Shown here: positions 10,526-20,166 of the stretch, piece after piece
How positions within the stretch are numbered: position 1 is the first letter of the stretch
Layout of the letters: each line of letters begins with the position of its first letter
Assembly (NCBI GenBank): GCA_037127315.1
Contig: JBBBDQ010001156.1
Location: 3,722,001 to 3,786,000, forward strand
Direction of reading: 5' to 3'
Origin: Ascarosepion bandense
Taxonomy: Eukaryota; Mollusca; Cephalopoda; Sepiida; Sepiidae
DNA: 64,000 bases
Notes under the pieces: model-generated
Seen by the model: only the letters and a program-made list of their open reading frames with translations
Database searches by the model: none
What the model was told of the DNA's origin: nothing
Program-made: the position numbers and the translations under genes

Positions 10526-11313
10526 GGAAGTCAAAGAACAGGTAGATGACAACCTACTGTTCGTGCTTTTACTTTTATAAAGAGTGCTCAGTACAAAGTA
10601 GAGCTTAATATTGTAATATTATTATTGGCATATAAGATTCGCTAAAAATAAATTACTTCTAAACCATAGAAGTGAATTAACTGTATTTTCTAAATCCGGC
10701 AAATATTTCTCTTTAAATTTTAATTAATTATAATGTTCATTTATAATTTATTCCCTAATATTACTTAAAGATTATTTTACTAAAAGTAATGACCCACACA
10801 ATAATTATTTGTTTTTCATAACTCCAATGTACCTTAGTATACCATAATTATTTAATTCTAATTTTAATTTCAACAATGCATTCCCTTTAATAGATGAGGT
10901 AGTACAAAATCAAATTTTAAAAAGCCTAAAATTCAACCTGATGTTAAAAATTATTGTCTGCTGTTTAAAATAATGTATATTCCTAGTATGTATCTTACTC
11001 ACACAAAATTAAAAAGTGTCATGTTTTGTCATTAAGCTACATTGTTCTCTGTCGCGCCCCAAATTTTCGATTCCATAGCTCAACCTAATTTTCACTTTTA
11101 ATTGAGTAATATTAGCACACCTACAATAATATTTCTTAAATTCATCCAACCTCCTACTTCATTTTCTGAATAACCATGAATTTATCTTTTTAAAATAAAT
11201 CCTTTTCACCACTTATCTTTAAAGTATCACTCGAAGAAGAACAATATTTTTCTGAAACATGAAAATTTTTGTTTAGTGATATAATGGTTTTCTAAAATTG
11301 AAATAACAAAAGT
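10521..11313. other. AT-rich stretch without recognisable feature
   Basis: No ORF of note, no clear repeat unit and no RNA gene was recognised in this stretch. Confidence 0.6.
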
Positions 11314-11370
11314 AGTCATCCGCAGACAAATCTGTTTCGCTGTATCACAGCTCATCAGTACGGTTGGACT
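11314..11370 (-). ncRNA. Hammerhead-ribozyme-like motif 3 (best conserved)
   Basis: On the minus strand: outer stem I AGUC/GACU, internal loop CAA/AU, inner stem I CCGUA/UGCGG, core CUGAUGA, stem II GCUGU/ACAGC with GAU loop, then GAAA. A 2-bp stem III (C-G, A-U, then a possible G-U) follows and leads to the canonical GUC cleavage triplet. Every invariant core position of the family (CUGANGA, GAAA, NUH, G10.1-C11.1, A15.1-U16.1) is present. Tiny stem III type I hammerheads are known from Penelope elements and metazoan retrozymes. It sits immediately downstream of a tRNA-like SINE head. Confidence 0.75.
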
Positions 11371-11450
11371 CCAATTGATTTTAACCCAGGATTGATACCC
11401 GACCGAACTGGCATCAGTCGGCGATTCTACCTCTGGGCTATGGGCACTCG
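11371..11450 (-). repeat. tRNA-like SINE head upstream of hammerhead motif 3
   Basis: On the minus strand a good box A (TAGCCCAGAGGTAGAATC, 11423-11440) is followed about 30 bases on by a weaker box B-like GGGTATCAATCC with a CGGG/CCTG T-stem. The hammerhead motif follows directly. Together they resemble a Pol III-transcribed SINE carrying a ribozyme, as in the schistosome Sm-alpha family. Confidence 0.5.
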
Positions 11451-11540
11451 GTAGAAGAAGGCAGACTTTTTAGTGTATACATTATCATTATACACGCCCA
11501 ATAGCCAGAGTACTCAAATTCATTACGGAATGAGCGATGC

Positions 11541-11544
<4 letters not shown>

Positions 11545-11618
<74 letters not shown>
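11545..11618. repeat. (TA)n-(TG)n microsatellite
   Basis: Pure TA then TG run. Bases 11620-11980 are AT-rich with no supported feature. Confidence 0.95.
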
Positions 11619-11619
<1 letters not shown>

Positions 11620-11981
11620 AATAAAGATATTTTAGAAATTAAATACGCTTAAATCTAAACCCTTCAATTATTTAAAATCTGTAAAAATAAATTTTTACAA
11701 AACTAAAATAATAACTATATTATAAGAGATTCTACTACATTTAGTCACTATTTTATTCAACATTACATTATATCGCTTAGCATCCTCCATAATTTACCTT
11801 GGCTTCCCGTTCGACTGATGTTCATTTATGAAACTTCTTAAATTAAAACATTCTGAAAAACTATCGACATTTTTACTTTTGTTTGTAAATACATGCTGCA
11901 AAATATAATCGTTATATCATTGACTTGATAATGTCCATCAGGAGATGAATTAGCCGGCTAAGATAAGTTTTTGTTTTGTCT

Positions 11982-11982
<1 letters not shown>

Positions 11983-12021
<39 letters not shown>

Positions 12022-12160
12022 GGAAACACACACTCACATACACTGACAGACACACACACAGAGAGACACACAGAGAGAGTCATACACTGCGACATAGACA
12101 CTCGCACCAAGTGACACACATGCACACACACATACCGAGACACACATCCACAGACACACA
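11983..12160. repeat. (GATA)n and degenerate CA-rich repeat
   Basis: Nine or so GATA units at 11983-12020, then a degenerate CA/GA-rich tract. The minus-strand ORF across it is an artefact. Confidence 0.85.
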
Positions 12161-12266
12161 TGGACACAGCTAGACGAGGTGTATTTCAAGTAAAATATGG
12201 TACGTAAATCTTCTTCAGAGAAAGAAAAGGATAGGGAATTCGATTATTATAATACATATATACATA

Positions 12267-13281
12267 TACGAGGGTCATAAAATAAATAAGGTGAATTTTA
12301 AGGTGAACTCCTCATACAAATAGAAGATTACTTTTTTTTTAATTTTTTCCTTCACTTCTTTTTCAAAGGGATTTTTTTTTTTTTTTTTTTTTGCACAATG
12401 AAAACAAATTTGAGAGTTTTGGAGATTAACAAAGAAGGCTGACCAAGTAGCATGCTCCAGGATTGAACAGACGTCAGTTATCAAGTTCTTGATTGCTGAA
12501 TGATGCAAACCAGTTGAAATTTATGGAAGAATGTCAACTGTGTATGGTGACACATGTTTCAGCCAAAAAATGCCTACAAGTGAGCTAAATGGTTTAAAAA
12601 TGGACGGAGTAGTGCTGAGGATGAAGACAGGTCTGAGAGGCCTACAGAAGTGAGGTCTCCTGAGGTGATCGAATCAGTCAATGACCTCATTCATGACAGA
12701 AGGGTGACATTGGATGACATTGCAAAGATGTTGAGCCTATCTGTTGAAACAGCACATAAAATTGTCCATGATGACATCATCAAGACAACGCAAGGCCCCA
12801 CACAACGGCCCAAACGGTGCAAATCATCAACTAGCTGGACTGGGAACTGCTCTCTCATCCTCATTACAGCCCAGACCTTACCCCTTCAGATTTTACCTAT
12901 TTGGTCTCTTGGAAGCGTTCACGAGAGGCACAAAATTTGAAAGTGACGATGACGTCAAAAGTACTGTGAGCGATTGGCTAAGATATCAGTCCAAAGAATA
13001 CGGAAGCTTGTGCACAGATGGAAAAAGTGTGTGACACTGCTAGGAGACTACGTTGAAAAAAGATAGTAAGTTTCTATCTGTATTAGAAGTCGTTATACCG
13101 AAAAATTCACCTTATTTATTGAATGACCCTCGTAGAAATCCTTATACCGAAAAATTCACCTTATTTATTGAATGACCCTCGTAGAAATCCTTATACCGAA
13201 AAATTCACCTTATTTATTCAATGACTCTCGTAAAAGTCCTTATACCAAAAAATTCACCTTATTTATTTAATGACCCTCGTA
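12267..13281 (+). mobile_element. Mariner-family DNA transposon, internally deleted and dead
   Basis: The ends are inverted repeats of about 30 bp (CGAGGGTCAT... and ...ATGACCCTCG, with 'aaggtgaattttt' inside), flanked by TA on both sides as expected for mariner/Tc1 target duplication. The plus strand encodes broken transposase. Around 12510-12600 a start-like 'MEECQ...' region has stops. At 12650-12780 there is the helix-turn-helix-like 'VTLDDIAKMLSLSVETAHKIV'. After a deletion come the C-terminal 'PSDFYLF'-type catalytic region (12880-12910), 'GTKFESDDDVKSTVSDWL' and 'GDYVEK'. Most of the catalytic core is gone and several frames are used. Confidence 0.8.
13093..13281 (+). repeat. 49-bp tandem array of the mariner 3' terminal repeat
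   Basis: The right terminal inverted repeat with its subterminal 'ttataccgaaaaattcacc' is repeated four times at a 49-bp period (starts 13093, 13142, 13191, 13240). Copies differ by a few substitutions. Confidence 0.9.
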
Positions 13282-13284
13282 TGG

Positions 13285-13286
13285 GA

Positions 13287-13320
<34 letters not shown>

Positions 13321-13914
13321 TTTGTAAAAATTTCAGATATATTTTTAAAAGGACAGATGAATGATTTACACGAATAAGCACAAAACGAAAACTTTTCTTT
13401 TTCGACGTGTTTCGTCTTCTGCTCTATTTATCGAGGCAAATGCCTGTATTTTATTTTGAAACAAGAACAAAAATGTTATTGGTTTTTATAAAAAGTTTTA
13501 AGTATAGGAACGCTCATAAATGTTCATCAGGTGAGCTGAAAAGTCAAGCCAATTATGGGAGACACAGAGTGACAAATTCAATGCCTGATAAACTAAAACA
13601 TGTAAAAAAAACTATGCAAAGTAGTATTTAGAATATTTTAATTCGAGATTAATTTCTGAGTAACCGTATTTAAATAAAATGTGTTTATTATTTCTTTTAA
13701 TTTTTAACATATTTGTCGTTGTGTATCTTGGCTTGGAAAAGCAGTAATTCTTTCAGGAACTGAGATATTGGAAATACAAGTGCGCTGATTTATATTTTGA
13801 CAGCAGCACTCTCGATAAATTTACTTCTAAGATACTTGCTCTTTTAATAAAGGTATTATTTTTAGAGATTTCATTTTTTTATATCCATAACTAATGCACT
13901 TGATTTTTTCTATA
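13285..13914. other. Short (TG)n then AT-rich stretch, no gene seen
   Basis: A TG/CG microsatellite at 13289-13320 is followed by AT-rich sequence. The short ORF at 13407-13631 has no recognisable domain and is not supported as a gene. Confidence 0.5.
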
Positions 13915-15023
13915 ATCATATCGCCCCAACCATGGTATTTTACTACCACTCATTTGAAGAGGGTTACATAGGAGAAAAGTTATGAGAAAAAGTGACAGGT
14001 TACAGGGGGTGTCAGGAAGTGGATATGAGAAGGATGAGAATACTATAGAGTGTAGTGGACGGAAAAAGAAGCATGAGAGAGAGGATGCAGGTTAGTGAGA
14101 TAGAAGATGACTACTGACTTTACATTTGAATTCTTGGAGATTATAGCTCTCGGGAAAACAATTAAATGGAACGGAACTCCACAGGTGGGAAGTGCGAGAA
14201 AAGAAGCTGATAGAGTAGAATTTGCTTTTACAACTTCTTGGTTTCACAGTAAAAGAGTGGAACCTAGTTGCTAATCTTGTGGCTGGAGTAAATTCATATA
14301 TAGCGGGCACCAGTGAGCTAAGTTCATCGGAGCAGAAGCCGTGAAAGTATTTGTAGAAGAGACACAGGGAAGCCACATTGCGCCGGTGAGAAAGTGACTG
14401 TATCCGAGCTCGAGATCTATGACATTATAGATTCTCCGTTGGATCTTGTCAAGGACACCCAGGTGGATAGCAGGAGCACCCGACCAGATATGGCAGTAGT
14501 ATTCAATGCACAGCGGGATGCTAGATTTATATATGTGCAGGATTGTTTCAGGCGGGAAAAAACTTCCTGTCCCTACACAGAGAACCGACTTTCTTAGCGG
14601 ATGTGGCTATGGACTATATATTTTCATTCTACTTGAGTTCTGTTGTCAGAGTTAAGCCGAGGAGGCAAAGTGTTTTGCTTTCAGGGAGACTAGCCTGATC
14701 CAAGCTAATGAGGAGTAGGAGCGATTATCTGTAATGGTTACTAGATAGTAGCTTCGTTTTGGAAGTATTAAAATTCACGAGTCATTTCTTACCCCAGTCC
14801 GCCAAGGCTCGGCAGCGAGGTTTGCTTTGTCAGCCTCAGCAGATTTTTGATCAATGTGTGAGCAAACTGTGATGTCTATTTGAGATCTTATTACATCTGG
14901 GAGGTCGTTAATGTAGATTAGAAAAAGCATAGGACCTAGAATAGAGCCTTGAGGGACACCCGCATTCGTATGATAGCATTGGAAGGCATAAATTGTTGTG
15001 TATAAGACAACTTTTGTGTTCAT
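13915..15023 (-). pseudogene. CR1/jockey-like LINE fragment (RT motif and ORF2 C-terminus)
   Basis: Minus strand. 15023-14775 holds the RT block '[20 protein letters not shown]', after which the YADD region is replaced by sequence with no match. It continues through frameshifts to 'FFPPETILHIYKSSI', 'IEYYCHIWSGAPA' and 'LDKIQRRIYNVID'. At 14376-14092 comes 'LCLFYKYFHGFCSDELSSL' and the SHLLSH end. Bases 13915-14091 are the family 3' UTR. It is the same family as 1848-2715, more complete at the 5' side but with several frameshifts and stops. Confidence 0.8.
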
Positions 15024-15114
15024 AAATACGATTTGTTTTGTTTTGTTTTGTGTTATTATTTTTAATGTTTTTTTTAACCTATAATATTTTGCTCTTTTTT
15101 GTAATCGGTTTCAC

Positions 15115-15790
15115 TCAATGGAAGGTAGAAAAGTTACTACAACACAAGGCGTTTCTTCGCGTGGAAGAATTAGAAACATAAACATTAATTATAAAGAAGA
15201 GAAAAGAGTAATTAAACTTGGCTGGAAAGCGTGGAGACGGAATGGAGTTCCACAAGCGAAAAGTAAGAGAAAATAAACTGTGAGCATGGAATTTACGGTT
15301 ACATCTCAACTGCAAATTGTGGAGATCTTGACGCCAGTTTAGTGCGCTTAAATTAGAAAACTCCCGGCACCATAGCAAACACCACACCCGAAAAATTACC
15401 AAAAAAGTATTTACAAAAAAGAACACGTCTGTGTTCTTTTTTGTAAACGTGACTGAAGAGTAAATGCCAGATCAGGACCGATAATATTGCGAATTATCCT
15501 TTAAATTTTCATCAAGAATCTTATCAAGGTAATTGGCAGGAGCAGCGGATCATATGTGACAGCAATATTCTAAGCATGGAGGTACGGTAGATTTTATAGA
15601 TATGAAAGATAGTTTCAGGAGGGAAAAATAGTCTGGAAAGCCACAGTGAACAGAATTTCTTAGCAGCTGACGTAGTAATATAGTCTCTACACATCATGTC
15701 AGCTGAGAACGTTAACCCGAGAAGACGCAACGAATCACTTTCCTGGAGGTTAGCATCAGTTATGCTGATGGAAATCAGAGAGGGCATCTC
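15115..15790 (-). pseudogene. Second CR1/jockey-like LINE fragment (ORF2 C-terminus), different subfamily
   Basis: Minus strand. 15787-15524 reads 'SDSLRLLGLTFSADM', 'FFPPETIFHIYKIYRTSML' and a degraded 'SHMIRCSC' block. Further on (15426-15115) come 'HSLFSLTFRLWNSIPS' and 'CCSNFSTFH' in other frames. The blocks match the same protein region as the copy at 13.9-15.0 kb, but the sequence is clearly diverged, so this is a separate insertion or subfamily. A short inverted 'cacgtctgtgttcttttttg' stretch lies near 15415-15445. Confidence 0.65.
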
Positions 15791-15862
15791 TCATATGCCT
15801 TGATAAAGTCTTTCAGAGGATGAAACAAATCGACTAAAAAAGTTTACCTTTTGTTTTGTTTT

Positions 15863-15867
<5 letters not shown>

Positions 15868-15895
<28 letters not shown>
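15868..15895. repeat. (TA)n at mariner left border
   Basis: A TA run abuts the terminal repeat of the following mariner copy, consistent with insertion at TA. Confidence 0.85.
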
Positions 15896-15898
<3 letters not shown>

Positions 15899-17138
15899 GG
15901 GTAACCAAAAAAAGTTTCGTCCGTTTTTAAAGGAAAAAAGAAAACGCTTCACAGTATGTGTAACTCATATTTAGTCTTCGAAGTAATCGCCATCGGCATC
16001 CAGCACCTTCTGCCAACGTCTCTCTACCTTGCGGTAGAATTCGGGGGGGGGGGGGTTGACGCAAAGAAGTCCGTGAGGGCTTTGCGCAAATCTGCTTTAT
16101 TGATGAAGGATTTCCCACGAAGATGATTATCCAGGTAGTGGAAGAGGTGGTAATCGTATGGCACAAGGTCAGGTAAATAAGGTGGATGGCACAAAGTCTC
16201 CCACCCAAGTTGCTGTATGGTATCCCTGACCACTCGCGCGACATGCGGCCTGGAGTTGTCATGGAGGAAAAGCACACCTTTGCGATTCATCAGTGCTGGC
16301 TCCTTCTGGCGCAATGCCTGTTGCACACGTTTCAATTGCTGCGAGTATAGGTCTCTAGTGACCGTTTGGCCCGTTGGTAACATTTCATAATGAACCACTT
16401 GGCGACCTGTCCACCAGACACAAAGCATAATCTTGCGTGGGTGCATAGGCGGTCTTGCGGTGTGAGGGACAGCATCCTGTCTGGAATGCTTGGGAGTTTC
16501 GTACAGAACACACTTTTCATCACTGGTAGACACTCGATTGAATTAGGATGCGGTACGGTCGCGAGAAAGCAGCGATACGCAGGCTGTCACTCGTTGTCCC
16601 TTGTGGACCTCCAACAGCGTTTGCGGAACCCATTTGCTTAGTTTGTACGTCTTACCTAGACGGTGCAGGTGAAATTTGTTTCATCGGAAACGTTGAACTG
16701 TCTTGCAAGTTCGCTACACGTTAGACTACTGTCCTCTTCAATGGCCGCCTTCATGATTCCGTCATTCAAGACCTGTGGTCGTCTACTACGAGGCTCATCA
16801 TGGAGAGACAAATCTGCTGACTTGAATTTTCGAAACTAACGCCTTGCAGTACGTTCATCTACAGCACTATATCCAAACGCTTGACATATGCGGCAACTTG
16901 ATGCAGAAGTCATAAAGCAAACAGCCCGAACGAGATCTCCAGACACATCCATCCTTCTCACAGCTGTCCGGCTTAAAACTGATGGCTGGGCACGGTGCGC
17001 GTGTTTTTTTTATAACGTCTGATGTTCATACTTTCGGCTGTCCGAATTTGAAAACAATTGTTACACGCATTTCGTATATATTTCAACTTCATTCAATGAC
17101 TTATCAAAATACGGACAGAACTTTTTGTTTACCTTGTA
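15896..17138 (-). mobile_element. Mariner transposon, full length (~1.24 kb) but mutated
   Basis: The left end 'ggtaaccaaaaaaagtttcg' (from 15899) and the right end, whose reverse complement is 'ggtaaacaaaaagttctgtc' (to 17133), form imperfect terminal inverted repeats, both next to TA-rich sequence. Length and layout are typical of mariner. The enclosed transposase lies on the minus strand and is broken. Confidence 0.85.
15971..16952 (-). pseudogene. Mariner transposase pseudogene
   Basis: A cut-and-paste transposase once acting on the flanking terminal repeats. The ATG at 16952 (minus) begins 'MDVSGDLVRAVCF'. An N-terminal DNA-binding half follows, with 'LSLHDEPRSRRPQVLN' and 'LTCSELARQFNVS'. 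The catalytic half (16533 to ~16060) contains 'VLFLHDNSRPHVA' and, about 34 residues on, 'PDLVPYDYHLF', the mariner D,D(34)D signature. The C-terminus ends 'WQKVLDADGDYFED' at 15971. Defects seen: an in-frame stop near 16840, further stops and frame changes near 16660-16560, and a 13-G homopolymer at 16043-16055 that shifts frame near the end. Confidence 0.85.
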
Positions 17139-17210
17139 TATATATGTTTATAATGAAAATAAATTGAATGCCTTTATAAATACATTGGTAATAGATTATT
17201 TCGTGTATCG

Positions 17211-17260
17211 CTTACAGACCGCTCCTTGTGAAGAATTTGGTCTGAAGAGCGGTCTGTAAG
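17211..17260. repeat. Perfect 13-bp inverted repeat (hairpin)
   Basis: CTTACAGACCGCT at 17211-17223 is the exact reverse complement of 17248-17260, with a 24-base loop. Its function is unknown. It is not followed by a T run on either side. Confidence 0.8.
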
Positions 17261-17658
17261 AGTTTCGCGAAATAAGCTTCCAACTTATTTTCATTATAAT
17301 ACTCTGTTAAATTCTATAAATCCAGGCGAAGAGGAGCACAGATTTTACTATTTTGAGTACCCTGGCATTTATTTTATTATAATCAGTGTTCAATATAATA
17401 AATATTATAGGGCCTCATATAATCATATAATTATGAATTAATTGTACATTGCGACACGGAAATTGATATGTTTCGTGATAGATTCTCTTTATCAGGCAAT
17501 GTTGGATGTTGGTTGTGAAAATGATTTAACACGTGTAATAAAACGCAAAATTTAGCATATGACAAGACGGAGAGAATTTGAAGCAAGAAAACATTCAGTA
17601 GTTACCCAGTAAAGTATTTATTGCATCCAAAAATATTACACTTCACAATACCTAATGA

Positions 17659-17699
<41 letters not shown>

Positions 17700-18170
17700 A
17701 CGTATATTTTGGCAGCATCTTTTCTTTTAAACACGTTGTATTAAACGATAGAGACAACTTAGTCTTGCGAATTTTCTTTTGGATTTTCTCATATTTTCTA
17801 ATGAGTCTTTTTATTTCCGAGTTATATTTATGCAAATATTGTCCATAGGTTAACCGAGCACTTTCGAAAGTCATCGTTCATCATCAGGGTCAAATTTACA
17901 GTTTTAAACATCAACAATTGTCTTGTAGCAAAAAACGTGTTACGACATTTTGAAGAACTAAATAAACGCTAAGAAAATTTTTCAAAATTCAAGGGAAGTA
18001 ATAATGTAAACACGTGCAAGCGTGAAAATATGTGATCACGTAGAGGCGTGAATTATCAGATAATATGGAATTTTTAGAGTTGCTAAATATTTTTAAATAC
18101 CGTAAAAAATACATATAGGAATTTAAAGTTCAAGGGAATTATGTGCATTATATATATATATATATATATA
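17700..18170 (-). repeat. Penelope-like 5' fragment, direct-repeat copy A
   Basis: About 430 bp here match 19435-19860 at nearly every base in the same orientation. Both are bordered by TA microsatellites. Minus-strand translation from 17874 gives 'MTFESARLTYGQYLHKYNSE' and 'LSLSFNTTCLKEKMLPKY', the kind of N-terminal block that precedes the reverse transcriptase in Penelope-like elements. The upstream part (17880-18170) is non-coding and carries 'ctgatgatgaacg' then 'cgaaag' on the minus strand. Confidence 0.6.
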
Positions 18171-18515
18171 TACACTTGTGCAAATTAATTGAAATAAAAC
18201 GAATAGAAGGCCAGCATGCTAGACTGTAAAATACTTTAAAAATATCCGGGGAACAGTTCGAGATCAAGGGGACGAATGGCTATTTAAGCCGCAACTTCCT
18301 GGCTGGGGTGGAAGCATCGATGCCAGTCTTAACCCAAGAGAAGACCTCGGATGCACAGTCTTCAACGGGAAGACTAAAACATTATTCCAAGAAACGTCAC
18401 ACAAGAAATCACGGAACGAATCCCAGTCTGCTCTTTGCTAGCAGTAAGATATTCTCCTGGTCTGTGTTTCTTGGGTGGAGTGGCGGTTGAAGGAAACCAT
18501 CGCATGGTCAGAGTT

Positions 18516-19075
18516 TTAGAGAGGGCAGAACTGCTTGACAATGCAAGAGTTAGGGATGGAAGTGAAGCAAAGGTCTAGCAGTAAGTCACTTCCATTAGGG
18601 TTATCCGAGAAACGCGTGAGGAAATCCACCACTTGCGTAAGGGACTGAGTGATTGAAAAACACATTGCGTGGACACGAGCAAGATCAGTAACAAAGTTTT
18701 CGAGCCACTTGGCGTGGTGGGCCTTAAAGTCACTATACACAAATATATGGGCAGATAGATGAGAAGAAATGGCCTCATCTATTTTGTTGGTGATTCTGTC
18801 AAGTACTGAACAGTCAGGATATGAGGTTGAGCGGTAGAGAAAGAAAAGATATCTAACCGAGCTTAGAAGTGAGTGACGGAAACACATGAAAGAATGATCT
18901 AGGGATTCAAGAGAGATAACTATAGCTAGAAGGAGATTTTCACTGACATAAATACCAAACACATGCATATGGACATTGGAGTTCTTACTAAAGAGGAGAA
19001 GGTAACCAGGAACGTAAAACTCAGATAGAAGGGTCAAGGTTAGATTCACAGAAAGCTCAGATGTCAGGTAAGTTT
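18516..19075 (-). pseudogene. LINE AP-endonuclease domain fragment (jockey/CR1-like)
   Basis: Minus strand, open for 177 codons (19049-18516). 'VFGIYVS', 'IFVYSDFKAHHAKWLENF', 'ALTQ'-like 'SLTQVVDFLTRF' and 'GSDLLLDLCFTSIPNSC' match the exonuclease-endonuclease-phosphatase fold of LINE ORF2 proteins. In that fold the 'GDFNAHH' and 'SLLDLxLTS' blocks carry catalytic residues; here the GDFN glycine and asparagine are altered (SDFK). The domain nicks target DNA in target-primed reverse transcription. No RT follows, so it is an isolated 5' piece. Bases 18230-18515 upstream hold nothing recognised. Confidence 0.75.
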
Positions 19076-19174
19076 ATTTGAAGGAATGATTCTACGCTGT
19101 AAATGTTAGTACGTATAACTGGTATGTTTGCGAAGGAGATATAAGGCTTGAATTAACTTCGATTAGACTGTGGA

Positions 19175-19268
19175 ATCATTTGTGGTCGGGCGGTCTAAGA
19201 CGCAACAGATCAATTAGTGGCTTCCCGATATTGTTAGTGGTCGTAGGTTTGAATCCTGCCAAATAACA
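19175..19268 (+). other. tRNA-Leu-like sequence (dispersed repeat)
   Basis: D-arm 'GTCGGGCGGTCTAAGAC' and T-arm-like 'GTAGGTTTGAATCCTGC' are spaced as in a tRNA with a long variable arm. The acceptor ends pair only partly. It is related to the sequences at 1493-1586 and 35865-35944. Downstream (19330-19384) is one arm of the 1.4-kb palindrome family. Confidence 0.5.
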
Positions 19269-19385
19269 TATATTTCCGTGACAAAATGTCTCGTAAATAA
19301 TCAAGCCGGTCGAAATATATGTATATACTATTTAATTAAAAACAGAATACCTACTCAAATACGAGTATCGATAAAAATAATGCTA

Positions 19386-19387
<2 letters not shown>

Positions 19388-19432
<45 letters not shown>
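19388..19432. repeat. (TA)n microsatellite
   Basis: Pure TA run between a repeat arm and Penelope-like copy B. Confidence 0.95.
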
Positions 19433-19434
<2 letters not shown>

Positions 19435-19436
<2 letters not shown>

Positions 19437-19849
19437 CACGTATTAAACGATAGAGACAACATTTTCTTGCAGATTTTCTTTTGGATTTTCTCATATTTTC
19501 TAATGAGGCTTTTTATTTCCAAATTATATTTATGCAAATATTGTCCATAGGTTAACCGAGCACTTTCGAAAGTCATCGTTCATCATCAGGGTCAAATTTA
19601 CAGTTTTAAACATCAACAATTGTCTTGTAGCAGAAAAACGTGTTACGACATTTTGAAGAACTAAATAAACGCTAAGTAAATTTTTCAAAATTCAAGGGAA
19701 GTAATAATGTAAACACGTGCAAGCGTGAAAAAATGTGATCACGTAGAGGCGTGAATTATCAGATAATATGGAATTTTTAGAGTTGCTAAATATTTTTAAA
19801 TACCGTAAAAAATACATATAGGAATTTAAAGTTCAAGGGAATTATGTGC

Positions 19850-19860
<11 letters not shown>
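19435..19860 (-). repeat. Penelope-like 5' fragment, direct-repeat copy B
   Basis: Near-identical to 17730-18170 (see copy A), offset by about 1.7 kb. A short deletion removes the 'LKEKMLPKY' part of the coding segment. TA tracts flank it on both sides (19388-19432 and 19853-19898). Confidence 0.6.
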
Positions 19861-19904
<44 letters not shown>

Positions 19905-19984
19905 ATAAATATAGCACATTTCTAAACTATATTTTATCTTATATATATATATAGAGAGAGAGAGAGTGAGAGACAGAGAGAGAG

Positions 19985-20115
19985 GCTCCTAGGCATCTCG
20001 ACGTGGTGTAATGGTTAGCAAGCTTGACTCGCTAGAACCTATTTCAACTGAGTAGTGAGTTCGATCCTCACTGGGTACCCAATACTTTAGGCGTTGTGTA
20101 CTTTTAAGCGGCGCT
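19985..20115 (+). repeat. tRNA-derived SINE (related to 1-285)
   Basis: Box A-like 'TGGTTAGCAAGCTTGACTCG' and box B-like 'GAGTTCGATCCTC' match the SINE at the window start. It is preceded by a GA-rich microsatellite (19951-19983). Confidence 0.6.
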
Positions 20116-20166
20116 CAGAAAATCAATATATATATAACGATTTGTACCCACAGAAATTACTAATGG

